Assembly: GCA_964422555.1 (NCBI GenBank)
Contig: CAYRBR010000001.1
Coordinates: 12,963-76,962 of the forward strand
Origin: JAGLCW01 sp964422555
GTDB taxonomy: Bacteria; Caldisericota; Caldisericia; UBA6126
Length of the DNA: 64,000 nucleotides
Reading direction: 5' to 3'
The stretch's first letter is position 1, and every line of letters begins with the position of its first letter. Both the position numbers and the translations under genes were made by a program. Shown in pieces: positions 25,789 through 34,557 of this stretch. The notes under the pieces are model-generated. The model did no database searches and had not been told where the DNA came from. It was given only the letters and a program-made list of their open reading frames with translations.

Positions 25789-27274
25789 TCTTGTATCGGC
25801 CCTTAAGCCACTTCAGTATAGAATAGTTAAAGATTATAAAGTAGCAGATATTAAGCAGGATTCCAGAACAGTTTGCAAGGGAGATATATTTGTTGCCATT
25901 AATGGAAGTCAGGTTGATGGACATCGTTATATCAAGAGTACCATTCCAAAGCAACCATCTGCTTTTATTGTATCCTCTTCCTATCCCGTAAGCAGTTTCC
26001 CTATGGATGTATCTTTTTTTCAAGTGAAAGATACATCAAAAGCCTGGAGTTTACTGGCTCAAGCTTTTTACGATTATCCCTCTACTAAACTTTCAATGGT
26101 TGCAATAACAGGTACAACAGGGAAAACAACTACAGCACATATTGTTTCACAAATGCTTACTAATTTGGGACAGAAAAATATGGTAATCGGAACTGGAGGG
26201 GTGTTGATTGAAGGGCATCCAATACCTTATGTTATGAAGGGTCCAGTTACCACACCAGAGCCAAAAGAATTACAGTATTTGTTGCAAGTTGCCGTCCAAG
26301 AAGAGTGTCGATTTGTTGTGCTTGAGGCTAGTTCTCATGGTCTAGATCAGGAACGTTTATACGGAATGGAATTTGACGTTGCGATATTTGCAACTTTAGC
26401 TGAATGTCATCATGTTTCTTATCATGGAAACCTTCAGTTATATATAAATGCAAAAGAAAAACTTTTCAAATTGTTAAAGCAGAATGGAGTTATCCTGATA
26501 AATAAAGATACTCCGTTATATTCAATGCTAGATGTGTCGAATTCAAATCATGCAGTTACCTACAGCATGCAGAGTAATGCCAGTTATACCCTAATACCTA
26601 TTGAATACGAAGGTGAAAAGATGATCCAGATTGATGGTGAGAAAACTCATCTGAAAATACCAGTTTCCCTTCCAGGTCAATTTCAGTTATACAATTTTAC
26701 AGCTGCAGCATTAACGGCAAAACACTTTGGATTTGATCCATTTGCGATTGAAAAAGCTCTGCAATCAATTCAGAAAATCCCAGGACGACGTGATTATTTA
26801 CAATCGTCTCTTTCTTTCACTGTTTTAGTTGATAAAGCGAACGTTCCGCTAGCTTTAGAATATATAAAAAAAGAAATTCAGGGGGAGAACTATTCTTCTT
26901 CAATTTTGGTCTTTGGTAATGTAGGAGGAGGGGAAAAAGAAACCCGAGCTTATTTAGGTTCTTTTTTCTCAACTTTTTTCGATACTATTGTTTTAACAAA
27001 GGATGATCCAGAGACAGAAGATCCCTCGATTGGTTATGCAGATTTTATGTCCAAAATGACCGATCGGGAAAAAGAAAAAGTTACGTTAATTCCGGATAGA
27101 AAAAGTGCTATTCAGTACGCACTTCACTTAGCTAAAGAAAAATCAATTGTAGCAATTTTAGGAAGAGGGAATCAAAGAGAATTTTTAGAAAAAGGAAAAA
27201 CCACTATTTTTGACGATATCGAAGAAACAGAAGCTATTCTTCGAAAAATGGAAGAAGAAATGAATGAACGTTAG
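25775..27274 (+). CDS. murE: MurE-type UDP-MurNAc-tripeptide ligase with altered motifs
   Basis: ATP-dependent amino acid ligase that should add the third residue of the stem peptide; 499 aa. The P-loop GTTGKTTT, TTPEPKEL, EASSHGLDQERL and the central YHGNLQLYINAKEKLF identify MurE. Several near-invariant positions differ: the DYAHTP motif reads DKANVP (26831-26848), the TNL..DHLDYHG motif reads ATLAECHHVSYHG, and the C-terminal KGHE region reads RGNQ. The specificity motif is DDPETEDP, between the DAP form (DNPR.E.P) and other forms, so the substrate is open. GTG start, overlapping ftsI by 14 bp. Confidence 0.85.
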   Translation: MHLTDLVSALKPLQYRIVKDYKVADIKQDSRTVCKGDIFVAINGSQVDGHRYIKSTIPKQPSAFIVSSSYPVSSFPMDVSFFQVKDTSKAWSLLAQAFYDYPSTKLSMVAITGTTGKTTTAHIVSQMLTNLGQKNMVIGTGGVLIEGHPIPYVMKGPVTTPEPKELQYLLQVAVQEECRFVVLEASSHGLDQERLYGMEFDVAIFATLAECHHVSYHGNLQLYINAKEKLFKLLKQNGVILINKDTPLYSMLDVSNSNHAVTYSMQSNASYTLIPIEYEGEKMIQIDGEKTHLKIPVSLPGQFQLYNFTAAALTAKHFGFDPFAIEKALQSIQKIPGRRDYLQSSLSFTVLVDKANVPLALEYIKKEIQGENYSSSILVFGNVGGGEKETRAYLGSFFSTFFDTIVLTKDDPETEDPSIGYADFMSKMTDREKEKVTLIPDRKSAIQYALHLAKEKSIVAILGRGNQREFLEKGKTTIFDDIEETEAILRKMEEEMNER

Positions 27275-28670
27275 TTTAGATTTACTTGCAACTATTTGCA
27301 GGGGGAATATCGTAAAAGAACACACAGCAAGAAGAAATGATATGTCATTTGAACTTCAGTTGGCGATCGATTCCAGGGAACTTAAACCGGGAGAAACATT
27401 TGTGTGTTTACAAGGAGAAAGAACGGATGGACATGAATTTATAAATGTTGCTGTAGAAAAGGAAGCGGAAGGGATAATTCTCGAACGAAATACCGGTAGT
27501 GAAAACATGAACTACTACTCTGGATTTGTTTTACAGGTTCAGGATTCACACAAAGCCCTTCTTGATATTGCAACCTATTTCAACCGGAATAAAAATCATA
27601 TTCTGATTACCGGATCAGCAGGAAAAACAACAACAAGAATACTCGTGAATACAGTACTTCCTTCTTCGTTTGCTACGTTTCGGAATTTCAATACTCCTAT
27701 TGGTCTTCCTATAGCCCTTACCCAGGTAATGAATAACCCTACCTGGATCATTTCGGAACTAAGTGCCTCGTACCCGGGTGAGATTGAACAGTCTTTAGAA
27801 ATGTATCCTGCTGCAAAAGGAGCAATTCTAACAGGTATCGGTTCTTCTCATGCTGAATTTTTTTCTTCAGACAAGGAAGTATTGCAGACAAAAGCAAAAC
27901 TATTCTCAAAAGTAATTGATGGATATCCATGCCTGGCTAACGGTCATATTGCCAATCTAAAAAAAGATCTGCAATCTATGTATCCTAAAACAGTGTTTTA
28001 CGGATTTGACAATACCTTCGATGTGTCCATCCAAATTGTGTCTGTCGATCTTGCTGGAACTACTTTTACATATAAACACAAAGAAAAAACAGAAGGACCT
28101 TTTACGATAAAGGCATTTGGCAAACATTTTGTGCTAGATGCAGTAGGAAGTATTGTTCTTTCAAAGTGGATTGAGCCTTCTTTGCATAATGAGATGATTC
28201 AAAAAAGTCTGAATAGGTTTGAGCCTGGTCCCGGAAGAGGGAAGATTATTCCTTTAGTCGAAGGTAGCATTTGTATTGATGAATCCTACAATGCAAACCC
28301 CTTGTCTATGAAAATGAGTTTGGAAGCTTTCAAAGAGGATCAACATGAAAACAAGATTCTTATTGTGGGGGATATGTTGGAACTGGGAGACAAAGCAGCG
28401 ATTGAACACGAGAAAATGGGGGAAATTGTTAAAACAATTCAACCTGTGTGTGTAATTTATGTAGGATCTTATTATGCAGATTTTCGTCGGGGATTTTCTC
28501 CTGTAAACCAACATTGTTTTAATTTTCAATCACCGGGGGAAGTGATAAGAGAATTGAAACAAGTGATGAAAGCAAATTCTGCTATTTTTGTGAAAGCATC
28601 GAATGGAATTGGATTATCCAAATGTATTACCGATATTAAATCTTCTTTTTCTAAGGAGTTCTATAAATGA
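27264..28670 (+). CDS. murF: UDP-MurNAc-tripeptide:D-Ala-D-Ala ligase
   Basis: Adds D-Ala-D-Ala to complete the UDP-MurNAc-pentapeptide; 468 aa. Motifs seen are DSRELKPGETFVCLQGERTDGHEF, P-loop GSAGKTTTR, NFNTPIGLPIAL, the acceptor-domain motif DESYNANPLSMK and GDMLELGD. The usual TNIG..H reads TGIGSSH. It overlaps the end of murE by 11 bp, and its TGA overlaps the mraY ATG by 4 bp. Confidence 0.92.
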   Translation: MNVSLDLLATICRGNIVKEHTARRNDMSFELQLAIDSRELKPGETFVCLQGERTDGHEFINVAVEKEAEGIILERNTGSENMNYYSGFVLQVQDSHKALLDIATYFNRNKNHILITGSAGKTTTRILVNTVLPSSFATFRNFNTPIGLPIALTQVMNNPTWIISELSASYPGEIEQSLEMYPAAKGAILTGIGSSHAEFFSSDKEVLQTKAKLFSKVIDGYPCLANGHIANLKKDLQSMYPKTVFYGFDNTFDVSIQIVSVDLAGTTFTYKHKEKTEGPFTIKAFGKHFVLDAVGSIVLSKWIEPSLHNEMIQKSLNRFEPGPGRGKIIPLVEGSICIDESYNANPLSMKMSLEAFKEDQHENKILIVGDMLELGDKAAIEHEKMGEIVKTIQPVCVIYVGSYYADFRRGFSPVNQHCFNFQSPGEVIRELKQVMKANSAIFVKASNGIGLSKCITDIKSSFSKEFYK

Positions 28671-29617
28671 TTATTGCTTTTTTCTCAATCTTTCTTGGAA
28701 CATGTTTGATTGGTTTTGTTGTGCTACCGTACTGTATTACTTTTTTAAGAACCAGACAGATTGGGCAATTTGTTCGGGAAGAAGGACCTCAGGGACACTT
28801 AAAAAAAGCAGGTACTCCTACTATGGGAGGAATCGTTTTTATTGGCATAACAAGCATTATTTTTGGATTGTATTTAGTATTTCAAGGAAGTAATATTTCG
28901 CAATGGCTCCCACTTTATGGACTTTTGGCTTACAGCGTAATCGGTTTTCTTGATGATTATATAAAAACTGTTCAGAAGTCACCTTACGGATTGAAAGCAC
29001 GGCAAGATATTCTTCTGCAGATTCTTTTTTCTGTCCCGTTTCTTTTATGGGTGTATTTTTATGGAAATCATCCGGTTCATCTTGTTTTGTGGATAGTGTT
29101 TGAAGTTATATTTGTGTTAGCAGTTGTGAATTCAGTGAATTTAACGGATGGAGTAGATGGCTTACTTACAAGTGTTTCTTTACCAATTTTTGGATTCTAT
29201 GCCATTGTATTTGTGTCTTTAAACCAAATAGTCCCATTTGTTTTTTCCATTGTTATGTTTTCTTCGCTCTTGTCATTTCTTTTCTTTAATGCATATCCTG
29301 CCAGGGTTTTTATGGGCAATATCGGATCCTTTGCCATAGGTGGATCTTTAGTAGTCCTTGCAATACTTTCCAATACTGAGCTTCTTCTCTTGATTCTTGG
29401 GCTCATTTTTGTGGTAGAGGCATTATCCGTAATTATTCAGGTTACGTGGTTTAAGATCACGAAGAAGAAATATGGAGAAGGGAAAAGGGTGTTTAAGATG
29501 TCTCCTATTCACCACCATCTAGAGCTATCCGGTTATTCTGAAACGCAAATTGTTACACTGTTTGTAATCATTCAAGTTTTACTATGTGTTGTAGCAGGCG
29601 TGATTTATTTTTTGTAA
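28667..29617 (+). CDS. mraY: Phospho-MurNAc-pentapeptide transferase (MraY) with Asp-to-Asn change
   Basis: Multi-pass membrane enzyme that makes lipid I; 316 aa, about ten helices. The family motifs GTPTMGG, FLDDYIK with both acidic residues, NSVNLTDGVDGL and the HHH motif (SPIHHHLEL) are present. The third conserved acidic residue, the Asp of FMGDTGS (D267 in E. coli, D231 in B. subtilis), is Asn218 here (FMGNIGS; codon AAT at 29318-29320). That Asp is described as essential in other MraY enzymes. AAGGAG precedes the start. Position and the other motifs make the identity firm, but activity is uncertain. Confidence 0.93.
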   Translation: MIIAFFSIFLGTCLIGFVVLPYCITFLRTRQIGQFVREEGPQGHLKKAGTPTMGGIVFIGITSIIFGLYLVFQGSNISQWLPLYGLLAYSVIGFLDDYIKTVQKSPYGLKARQDILLQILFSVPFLLWVYFYGNHPVHLVLWIVFEVIFVLAVVNSVNLTDGVDGLLTSVSLPIFGFYAIVFVSLNQIVPFVFSIVMFSSLLSFLFFNAYPARVFMGNIGSFAIGGSLVVLAILSNTELLLLILGLIFVVEALSVIIQVTWFKITKKKYGEGKRVFKMSPIHHHLELSGYSETQIVTLFVIIQVLLCVVAGVIYFL

Positions 29618-29638
29618 CTTTTTTGTAGAATATGTGTA

Positions 29639-31021
29639 ATGAAAAAAACACTATCACTAAACGGAAAAAATATTACAGTTTTTGGATTAAAGAAAAGCGG
29701 AAAAGCTGCCATTGAGCTTATATTATCTAAGGGTGCAAATGTCTTTGCAACAGAAAAAACTGCTAATATTGATCCCCAAACGATTATATGGCTTGAATCA
29801 CTGGGTGTGGATTTTGAACTCGGTTTACATTCAGAACGAACTTATACGAACAAAGATTTAATTGTAATATCTCCAGCTGTTCCAAAGCGAATCCCCATTT
29901 TATTGGAAGCAGAACGTCACAATGTTCCTATTATTGGAGAGATTGAGCTGGCCTATCAGTTTACTCAATCGAAATTCATTGCTGTAACGGGCACGTCTGG
30001 AAAAAGCACTTCAGTTGAGTTAACGGGTCATATATTGCGATATCATATTGCACCGGTTTATGTGTGTGGTAATATTGGAATCCCAATTTCCGAAATTGTC
30101 CATAAAACAAAAACTGCAACCTTGGTAGTGGAAGTAAGCTCTTTTCAGTTAGAGACGATTCAAGAATTTTCTCCTCATGTAGCAGTTTTTTTGAATTTTT
30201 CGGAAGATCATCTGAATCGATACAAAAACATGCGAGATTATTTCACTGCTAAATTACGAATATTTGAAAACCAAACAGAAAATGACTACTGTATTTTAAA
30301 TGGAGACCAAAAGTGTTTAGCTGAATTAAGCCCAAGTAAGGCAAAAAAGTATTTATTCTCCATGAAAACACCTATGAATCCCGGATGTTATTACAACCAT
30401 GAAGAAGACGAAGCCGTCATCTTAGATGGACCAAAAGAAATCCGAATTCCTTTATGTAAAATGAGAATTAAGGGTATTCATAACAGACAGAATGCAATTG
30501 TATCCATCCTTTCTGCATATCTTTTTTTACAAGATCATTTTTCTGTTGATTTGTGCATGAAGGCTTTGAATACGTTCCAGGGTTTACCACACCGATTTGA
30601 ATGGGTGGGACGCTATAACGGAATTGGATTCATTAATGATTCCAAATCAACTAAACCTTCTACCACAAGCGTTGCTATCCACTGCATGAATGAACCTTTC
30701 ATTTTAATGATGGGGGGAAGCGACAAGGAAAGTCAGTTTAAAGAGGTAGCAAAAAAGATTTCTCAGCATCCTTTCATTAAAAAAGTTATTTTATATGGGA
30801 AAACAAGGAAAAAAATAAGAAGTGCTTTGGAAGAAGTGGGCTTTAAAAATTACAAAATGACACCTACTTTTAAGAGTGGGTTTTTTGAAGCAATTAAACG
30901 AGCAGATCCGAATGAATTTGTACTTCTTTCTCCAGGATGCGCCAGTTTTGATGAATTTAATAATTTCGAAGAAAGAGGGAATTATTTTAAAAAGTTAATC
31001 TGGCGTACATATAATCGATAG
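29639..31021 (+). CDS. murD: UDP-MurNAc-L-Ala:D-Glu ligase
   Basis: Mur ligase of 460 aa that adds D-Glu. The N-terminal Rossmann segment (TVFGLKKSGKAAIE), P-loop GTSGKSTS, NFSEDHLNRYKNMRDYFTAK, FINDSKSTKPSTT and the C-terminal LLSPGCASFDEFNNFEERG follow the MurD pattern closely. Among the Mur enzymes here it is one of the least altered. It lies 21 bp after mraY and 2 bp before ftsW, with no strong ribosome binding site visible. Confidence 0.94.
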   Translation: MKKTLSLNGKNITVFGLKKSGKAAIELILSKGANVFATEKTANIDPQTIIWLESLGVDFELGLHSERTYTNKDLIVISPAVPKRIPILLEAERHNVPIIGEIELAYQFTQSKFIAVTGTSGKSTSVELTGHILRYHIAPVYVCGNIGIPISEIVHKTKTATLVVEVSSFQLETIQEFSPHVAVFLNFSEDHLNRYKNMRDYFTAKLRIFENQTENDYCILNGDQKCLAELSPSKAKKYLFSMKTPMNPGCYYNHEEDEAVILDGPKEIRIPLCKMRIKGIHNRQNAIVSILSAYLFLQDHFSVDLCMKALNTFQGLPHRFEWVGRYNGIGFINDSKSTKPSTTSVAIHCMNEPFILMMGGSDKESQFKEVAKKISQHPFIKKVILYGKTRKKIRSALEEVGFKNYKMTPTFKSGFFEAIKRADPNEFVLLSPGCASFDEFNNFEERGNYFKKLIWRTYNR

Positions 31022-31023
31022 TT

Positions 31024-32160
31024 ATGTCTCCTCAAAAACTGCATACTAATATAATACTTTTAACAACCCTACTTTGCCTAGTGGGTTTGTTAATGTCTTT
31101 TTCCACAACTTCAATTTATTATTTCAATGATGGGGGAGTTGGAAACCCATTTTCAGGTTTATTCAAACAATTGTTTTTTCTTGTTATTGGTGTACTTGTA
31201 GTGATTTTTGTACGAAGAATAAAAACATCCACACTGAAAAAAGGGGCTTTTCTCTTTTACTTCATATCACTTGCATTACTGGTTGCTGTTCTTTTGTTTC
31301 ATACTTCCATTACAAATGAAATTGGAGAAGAAGCTCGTCGTTGGATTGTAATTCCAGGTTTTGGGGGATTAACATTACAACCTTCTGAAATAGCAAAAGT
31401 GGCGATTATTTTTTATGTTGCTGCCTATTATTCTCGATTTAAGAAAAAACCTCAGTTCGCAGATCATTTGGGTGTGTTATTGATGATTGGATTAGGTGGT
31501 TTTTTAATTATGATAGAGCCTAACTTTTCAGCAGCAATGGTTTTTGCAGCTATTGGAATTATCACAATGATTCTTGCTGGATTTCCTTTAGCTTTGGGAG
31601 CTACTTCCACAGCTGGATTATCAATATTGGCTTACTACATTATGGTGAGTGTCCCTCGACTTCGAAGAAGACTTGACATTGTAAGAGAAGTCTATACAAG
31701 TCAAGATGCCTATCAATTAAGGCAAGGTATCCGAGCAATTGTTCGAGGGGGGTTCTTTGGGCAAGGATACATGAAGAGTTCCCAGAAATTCGTCCATCTG
31801 GCATTTTCTTCTACAGATTACATTTTCGCAATCATCTGTGAAGAGTTTGGCTTAATTTTTGGGTTTATCCTGCTATTACTTTATTTTCTCCTTTTTTACT
31901 ATTGCTTACAAGTAGCCCGATTAACAAAAAATCATTTTAATTCTGTTCTTGTTGCTGGGATAGCCTTTCATCTGTTGTTTCAGGCAGTTTTACATGTGGC
32001 TGTTACTCTGGCGGTTTTTTTGCCGACAGGAGTTCCATTGCCTTTTATTAGTCAGGGTGGAAGCGCACTTGTGTTAAATCTGTTTGAAATTGGGGTGGTT
32101 TTGAATATTGCAGCAAGACTTCCTAAAGAGAAGAAAAAGGAACTACCTGTTGTTGCCTAA
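31024..32160 (+). CDS. ftsW: FtsW/SEDS-family peptidoglycan glycosyltransferase
   Basis: Integral membrane protein of 378 aa with about ten helices. The SEDS family polymerises lipid II together with a class B PBP, here the ftsI product. Motifs are ARRWIVIPGF, LQPSEIAKVA, TDYIFAIICEEFG with the conserved Asp of the catalytic loop, and PLPFISQGGSAL (usually FISYGG). The usual QPDLGT reads EPNFSA. It sits where ftsW is expected between murD and murC; the murG gene normally found next to it is missing. Confidence 0.9.
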   Translation: MSPQKLHTNIILLTTLLCLVGLLMSFSTTSIYYFNDGGVGNPFSGLFKQLFFLVIGVLVVIFVRRIKTSTLKKGAFLFYFISLALLVAVLLFHTSITNEIGEEARRWIVIPGFGGLTLQPSEIAKVAIIFYVAAYYSRFKKKPQFADHLGVLLMIGLGGFLIMIEPNFSAAMVFAAIGIITMILAGFPLALGATSTAGLSILAYYIMVSVPRLRRRLDIVREVYTSQDAYQLRQGIRAIVRGGFFGQGYMKSSQKFVHLAFSSTDYIFAIICEEFGLIFGFILLLLYFLLFYYCLQVARLTKNHFNSVLVAGIAFHLLFQAVLHVAVTLAVFLPTGVPLPFISQGGSALVLNLFEIGVVLNIAARLPKEKKKELPVVA

Positions 32161-33514
32161 ATCTAAGAAGGAAACCATTTTTTTCGTCGGCATTGGAGGG
32201 GTTGGAATGACACCTCTTGCACTGTATTTGAAAGAAGCTGGATATGACGTTGTTGGTTCTGATTTGCAAGAATTTCGTATGCGAAAAGTACTTCAACAGA
32301 AAGGCATCCAGGTTTTTTTAAAACAAGAAAAAAGTAACATCTTACCTTCTGTTTCAAGTGTAATTTATTCAACTGCAGTACCAGCTTCGAATCCAGAAAG
32401 AATGGAAGCGGATCGATTAGGTATCCCATCAATGAATAGAATACAAGCACTGAAAGCGATAACGAGAAATTCAAAGATTATTTCCATCACTGGTAGTTAT
32501 GGAAAGAGCACAACGACTACTTTTGTTTCCAGTATGTTTGAGCAGGCTGACCTGTTTCCTTCCTGGATCATTGGTGCAGACATGCTTACGTATCCGTGTG
32601 CAAAGAAAGATATTGGGGCACATTTTGTAATTGAAACCGATGAATCAAAACCCCAATTTCTGGATTTTTCTCCTTCTAGCTTGATTGTTACGAATATTGG
32701 AACAGATCATTTACCGAACTACAAGAATGACCAAGTATATTTAGTAGAGGCAATACGGTCTATTGTTCAAAGAACGAATGAAAGAGTAGTGGTTCCATTC
32801 GATTTAAAAGAAAAATACCCTACGATGTTTACTGGAAAGAAAACAATCACCTGCGGTTTTCAGAACGGTGATTATTCGATTCACAATTGCAAAACTTTTG
32901 TCCAAATGGGCAAGATGAAGACTACATTTACTGTCCATGGTTTGCATTCTCAGTTCGATGCATGGATAACGATGCCTTCTCAAAGAAATGTTTTGGATGC
33001 AGTTCTTTCCTTTGCTCTTCTGGAGGATATACAAGGTGCAGTGTCCAATCCTTCTTTGTACTTCTCTTCTTTACCGGTAATGGAACGAAGGTTTCAATTA
33101 CGAAGCACAAACAATCATGCCTACTTAATTGATGACGAAGGAGATAGTCCGGAAGTTATCAGAGAGGTATTGAAAGATGCTAAACGTTTTTTCCCGACAC
33201 GCCTACTGGTTACTGTTTTGCAACCACATCGGTACTCGCGCTTACAAAGTCTGTTTTCGAGCTATGTCGATTCAGTAGTTGAAAGCGATATTGTTGTTGT
33301 GCTTCCTGTATATGCAGCAGGGGAAGAGTCCGTTGACGGAGTTTCATCTGAAATTCTAGCGAGAGAGATAGAAAAAAAACACCACAAGGAAGTTTTCATT
33401 CCCCACAATTTTTGTGAAGCAGCTGAAATTCTGCAAAAATTTCTACAGCAGGAATCAGTGGTTGTTACACTAGGACCGGGAAATGTTTGGAAACTATACG
33501 ATGAGATAGCATGA
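32150..33514 (+). CDS. murC: MurC-type UDP-MurNAc:L-Ala ligase with altered motif
   Basis: First ligase of stem-peptide synthesis, about 454 aa. The N-terminal FVGIGGVGMTPLA, P-loop GSYGKSTTT, VIETDESKPQFL, VTNIGTDHLPNY and LQPHRYSRL show a MurC-type protein. The near-invariant DDYAHHPTE motif reads DDEGDSPEV (33131-33157), so both histidines are gone. AAGGAA at 32137-32142 points to tandem TTG codons at 32150 and 32153 as start, overlapping ftsW by about 10 bp. Its TGA overlaps murB. It may be a MurC with changed chemistry or reduced function. Confidence 0.85.
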   Translation: MLPKSKKETIFFVGIGGVGMTPLALYLKEAGYDVVGSDLQEFRMRKVLQQKGIQVFLKQEKSNILPSVSSVIYSTAVPASNPERMEADRLGIPSMNRIQALKAITRNSKIISITGSYGKSTTTTFVSSMFEQADLFPSWIIGADMLTYPCAKKDIGAHFVIETDESKPQFLDFSPSSLIVTNIGTDHLPNYKNDQVYLVEAIRSIVQRTNERVVVPFDLKEKYPTMFTGKKTITCGFQNGDYSIHNCKTFVQMGKMKTTFTVHGLHSQFDAWITMPSQRNVLDAVLSFALLEDIQGAVSNPSLYFSSLPVMERRFQLRSTNNHAYLIDDEGDSPEVIREVLKDAKRFFPTRLLVTVLQPHRYSRLQSLFSSYVDSVVESDIVVVLPVYAAGEESVDGVSSEILAREIEKKHHKEVFIPHNFCEAAEILQKFLQQESVVVTLGPGNVWKLYDEIA

Positions 33515-34410
33515 TGGTAGATAAAATGCAGATCGACAATTTTAAAGGTTCTGTACTTAAACATGAACTGATGAAACAATATACGTCGTTCCATATTGGG
33601 GGAGCAGCAGATTATGTAGTAGTTCCTTCAAATGAACAAGATGTTATTCATGCAATGAATCATTGTCGAATAAAAAAAATTCCATTTGAAATTCTTGGAG
33701 CTGGAACAAACACTCTCATTTCTGACACTGGCTTTTCTGGTGTCATTATTCTGATAAAAAAAACACTGTCGCAATACAAAGTTCTTCCATCGGGTAGAGT
33801 TTTTGTCCAAGCTGGTATGAAGACACAAGATTTATTACAAAAACTTTTACAAGACAAATACACCGGGTATTCTTTTCTAGCCGGTATCCCCGGAACTGTT
33901 GGCGGATGTGCTGCTATGAATGCAGGGACAAACCGTGGACAGTTTTCAGATATTGTACACTCTATCATATATACTGATGGAGAACATGTTAAGGTTATAA
34001 AAGGAAAGCTTTTGAAGAGTTGTTTTCAGTATCGAAGCAGTGTCTTTTTAGAAAACAAACAGGTGGTTCTATCCGTAGTTTTGTCATTACCGAAGAATGA
34101 TATTCAGGCGGAACAACTACAAGTAAAAAAATACTTACAAAAACGTAAAAAATCGCAACCCATTCAAACTCTTAATGCAGGATGTTTTTGGAAAAATCCT
34201 GAAAAGTACTCTGCAGGATACTTAATTGAACATCTTGGACTGAAGGGTAAGCAAGTAGGTGGGGCGATGATATCAAATGTACATGCAAACTTTATTGTTA
34301 ACCTGCAAGATGCTACGGCATCTGACATTCGGTTGCTAGCGGAAATGGTTGAAAAAGAAGTGTGGGAAAGAATGGGAGTTAAGTTAGTACGAGAAGTTCG
34401 CGAGTTGTAA
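33511..34410 (+). CDS. murB: UDP-N-acetylenolpyruvoylglucosamine reductase
   Basis: FAD enzyme that reduces enolpyruvyl-UDP-GlcNAc to UDP-MurNAc; 299 aa. The FAD motif (LGAGTNTLI), IPGTVGGCAAMNAGT, the FQYRSSVF motif and HANFIVN are visible. The general-acid Ser of the AGSxFKNP motif is Cys here (NAGCFWKNP). The ATG overlaps the murC stop. It is the last gene of the dcw run; ddl, ftsQ, ftsA and ftsZ do not follow. Confidence 0.93.
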   Translation: MMVDKMQIDNFKGSVLKHELMKQYTSFHIGGAADYVVVPSNEQDVIHAMNHCRIKKIPFEILGAGTNTLISDTGFSGVIILIKKTLSQYKVLPSGRVFVQAGMKTQDLLQKLLQDKYTGYSFLAGIPGTVGGCAAMNAGTNRGQFSDIVHSIIYTDGEHVKVIKGKLLKSCFQYRSSVFLENKQVVLSVVLSLPKNDIQAEQLQVKKYLQKRKKSQPIQTLNAGCFWKNPEKYSAGYLIEHLGLKGKQVGGAMISNVHANFIVNLQDATASDIRLLAEMVEKEVWERMGVKLVREVREL

Positions 34411-34557
34411 CAAGTTGGTTGCAATTAACTTATAGTAATATATAGTTTTTTTGTAAACTTATTTCTTGGCAAGTTTTTAAAAAAATCGAATAGTGTGCAT
34501 TTTTAATGTATGGTATTGCAGTATAAAAATTCCTTGTCATGGAAGGTGGGTTAGAAT

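Noticed and set aside
32163..33594. Multiple short ORFs opposite or out of frame with murC and murB
   Set aside because: They have no recognisable domains and overlap strongly supported genes.
34411..34557. Small gene or terminator between murB and oppB
   Set aside because: The stretch is AT-rich, with no hairpin plus T run and no convincing ORF; only weak promoter-like hexamers.
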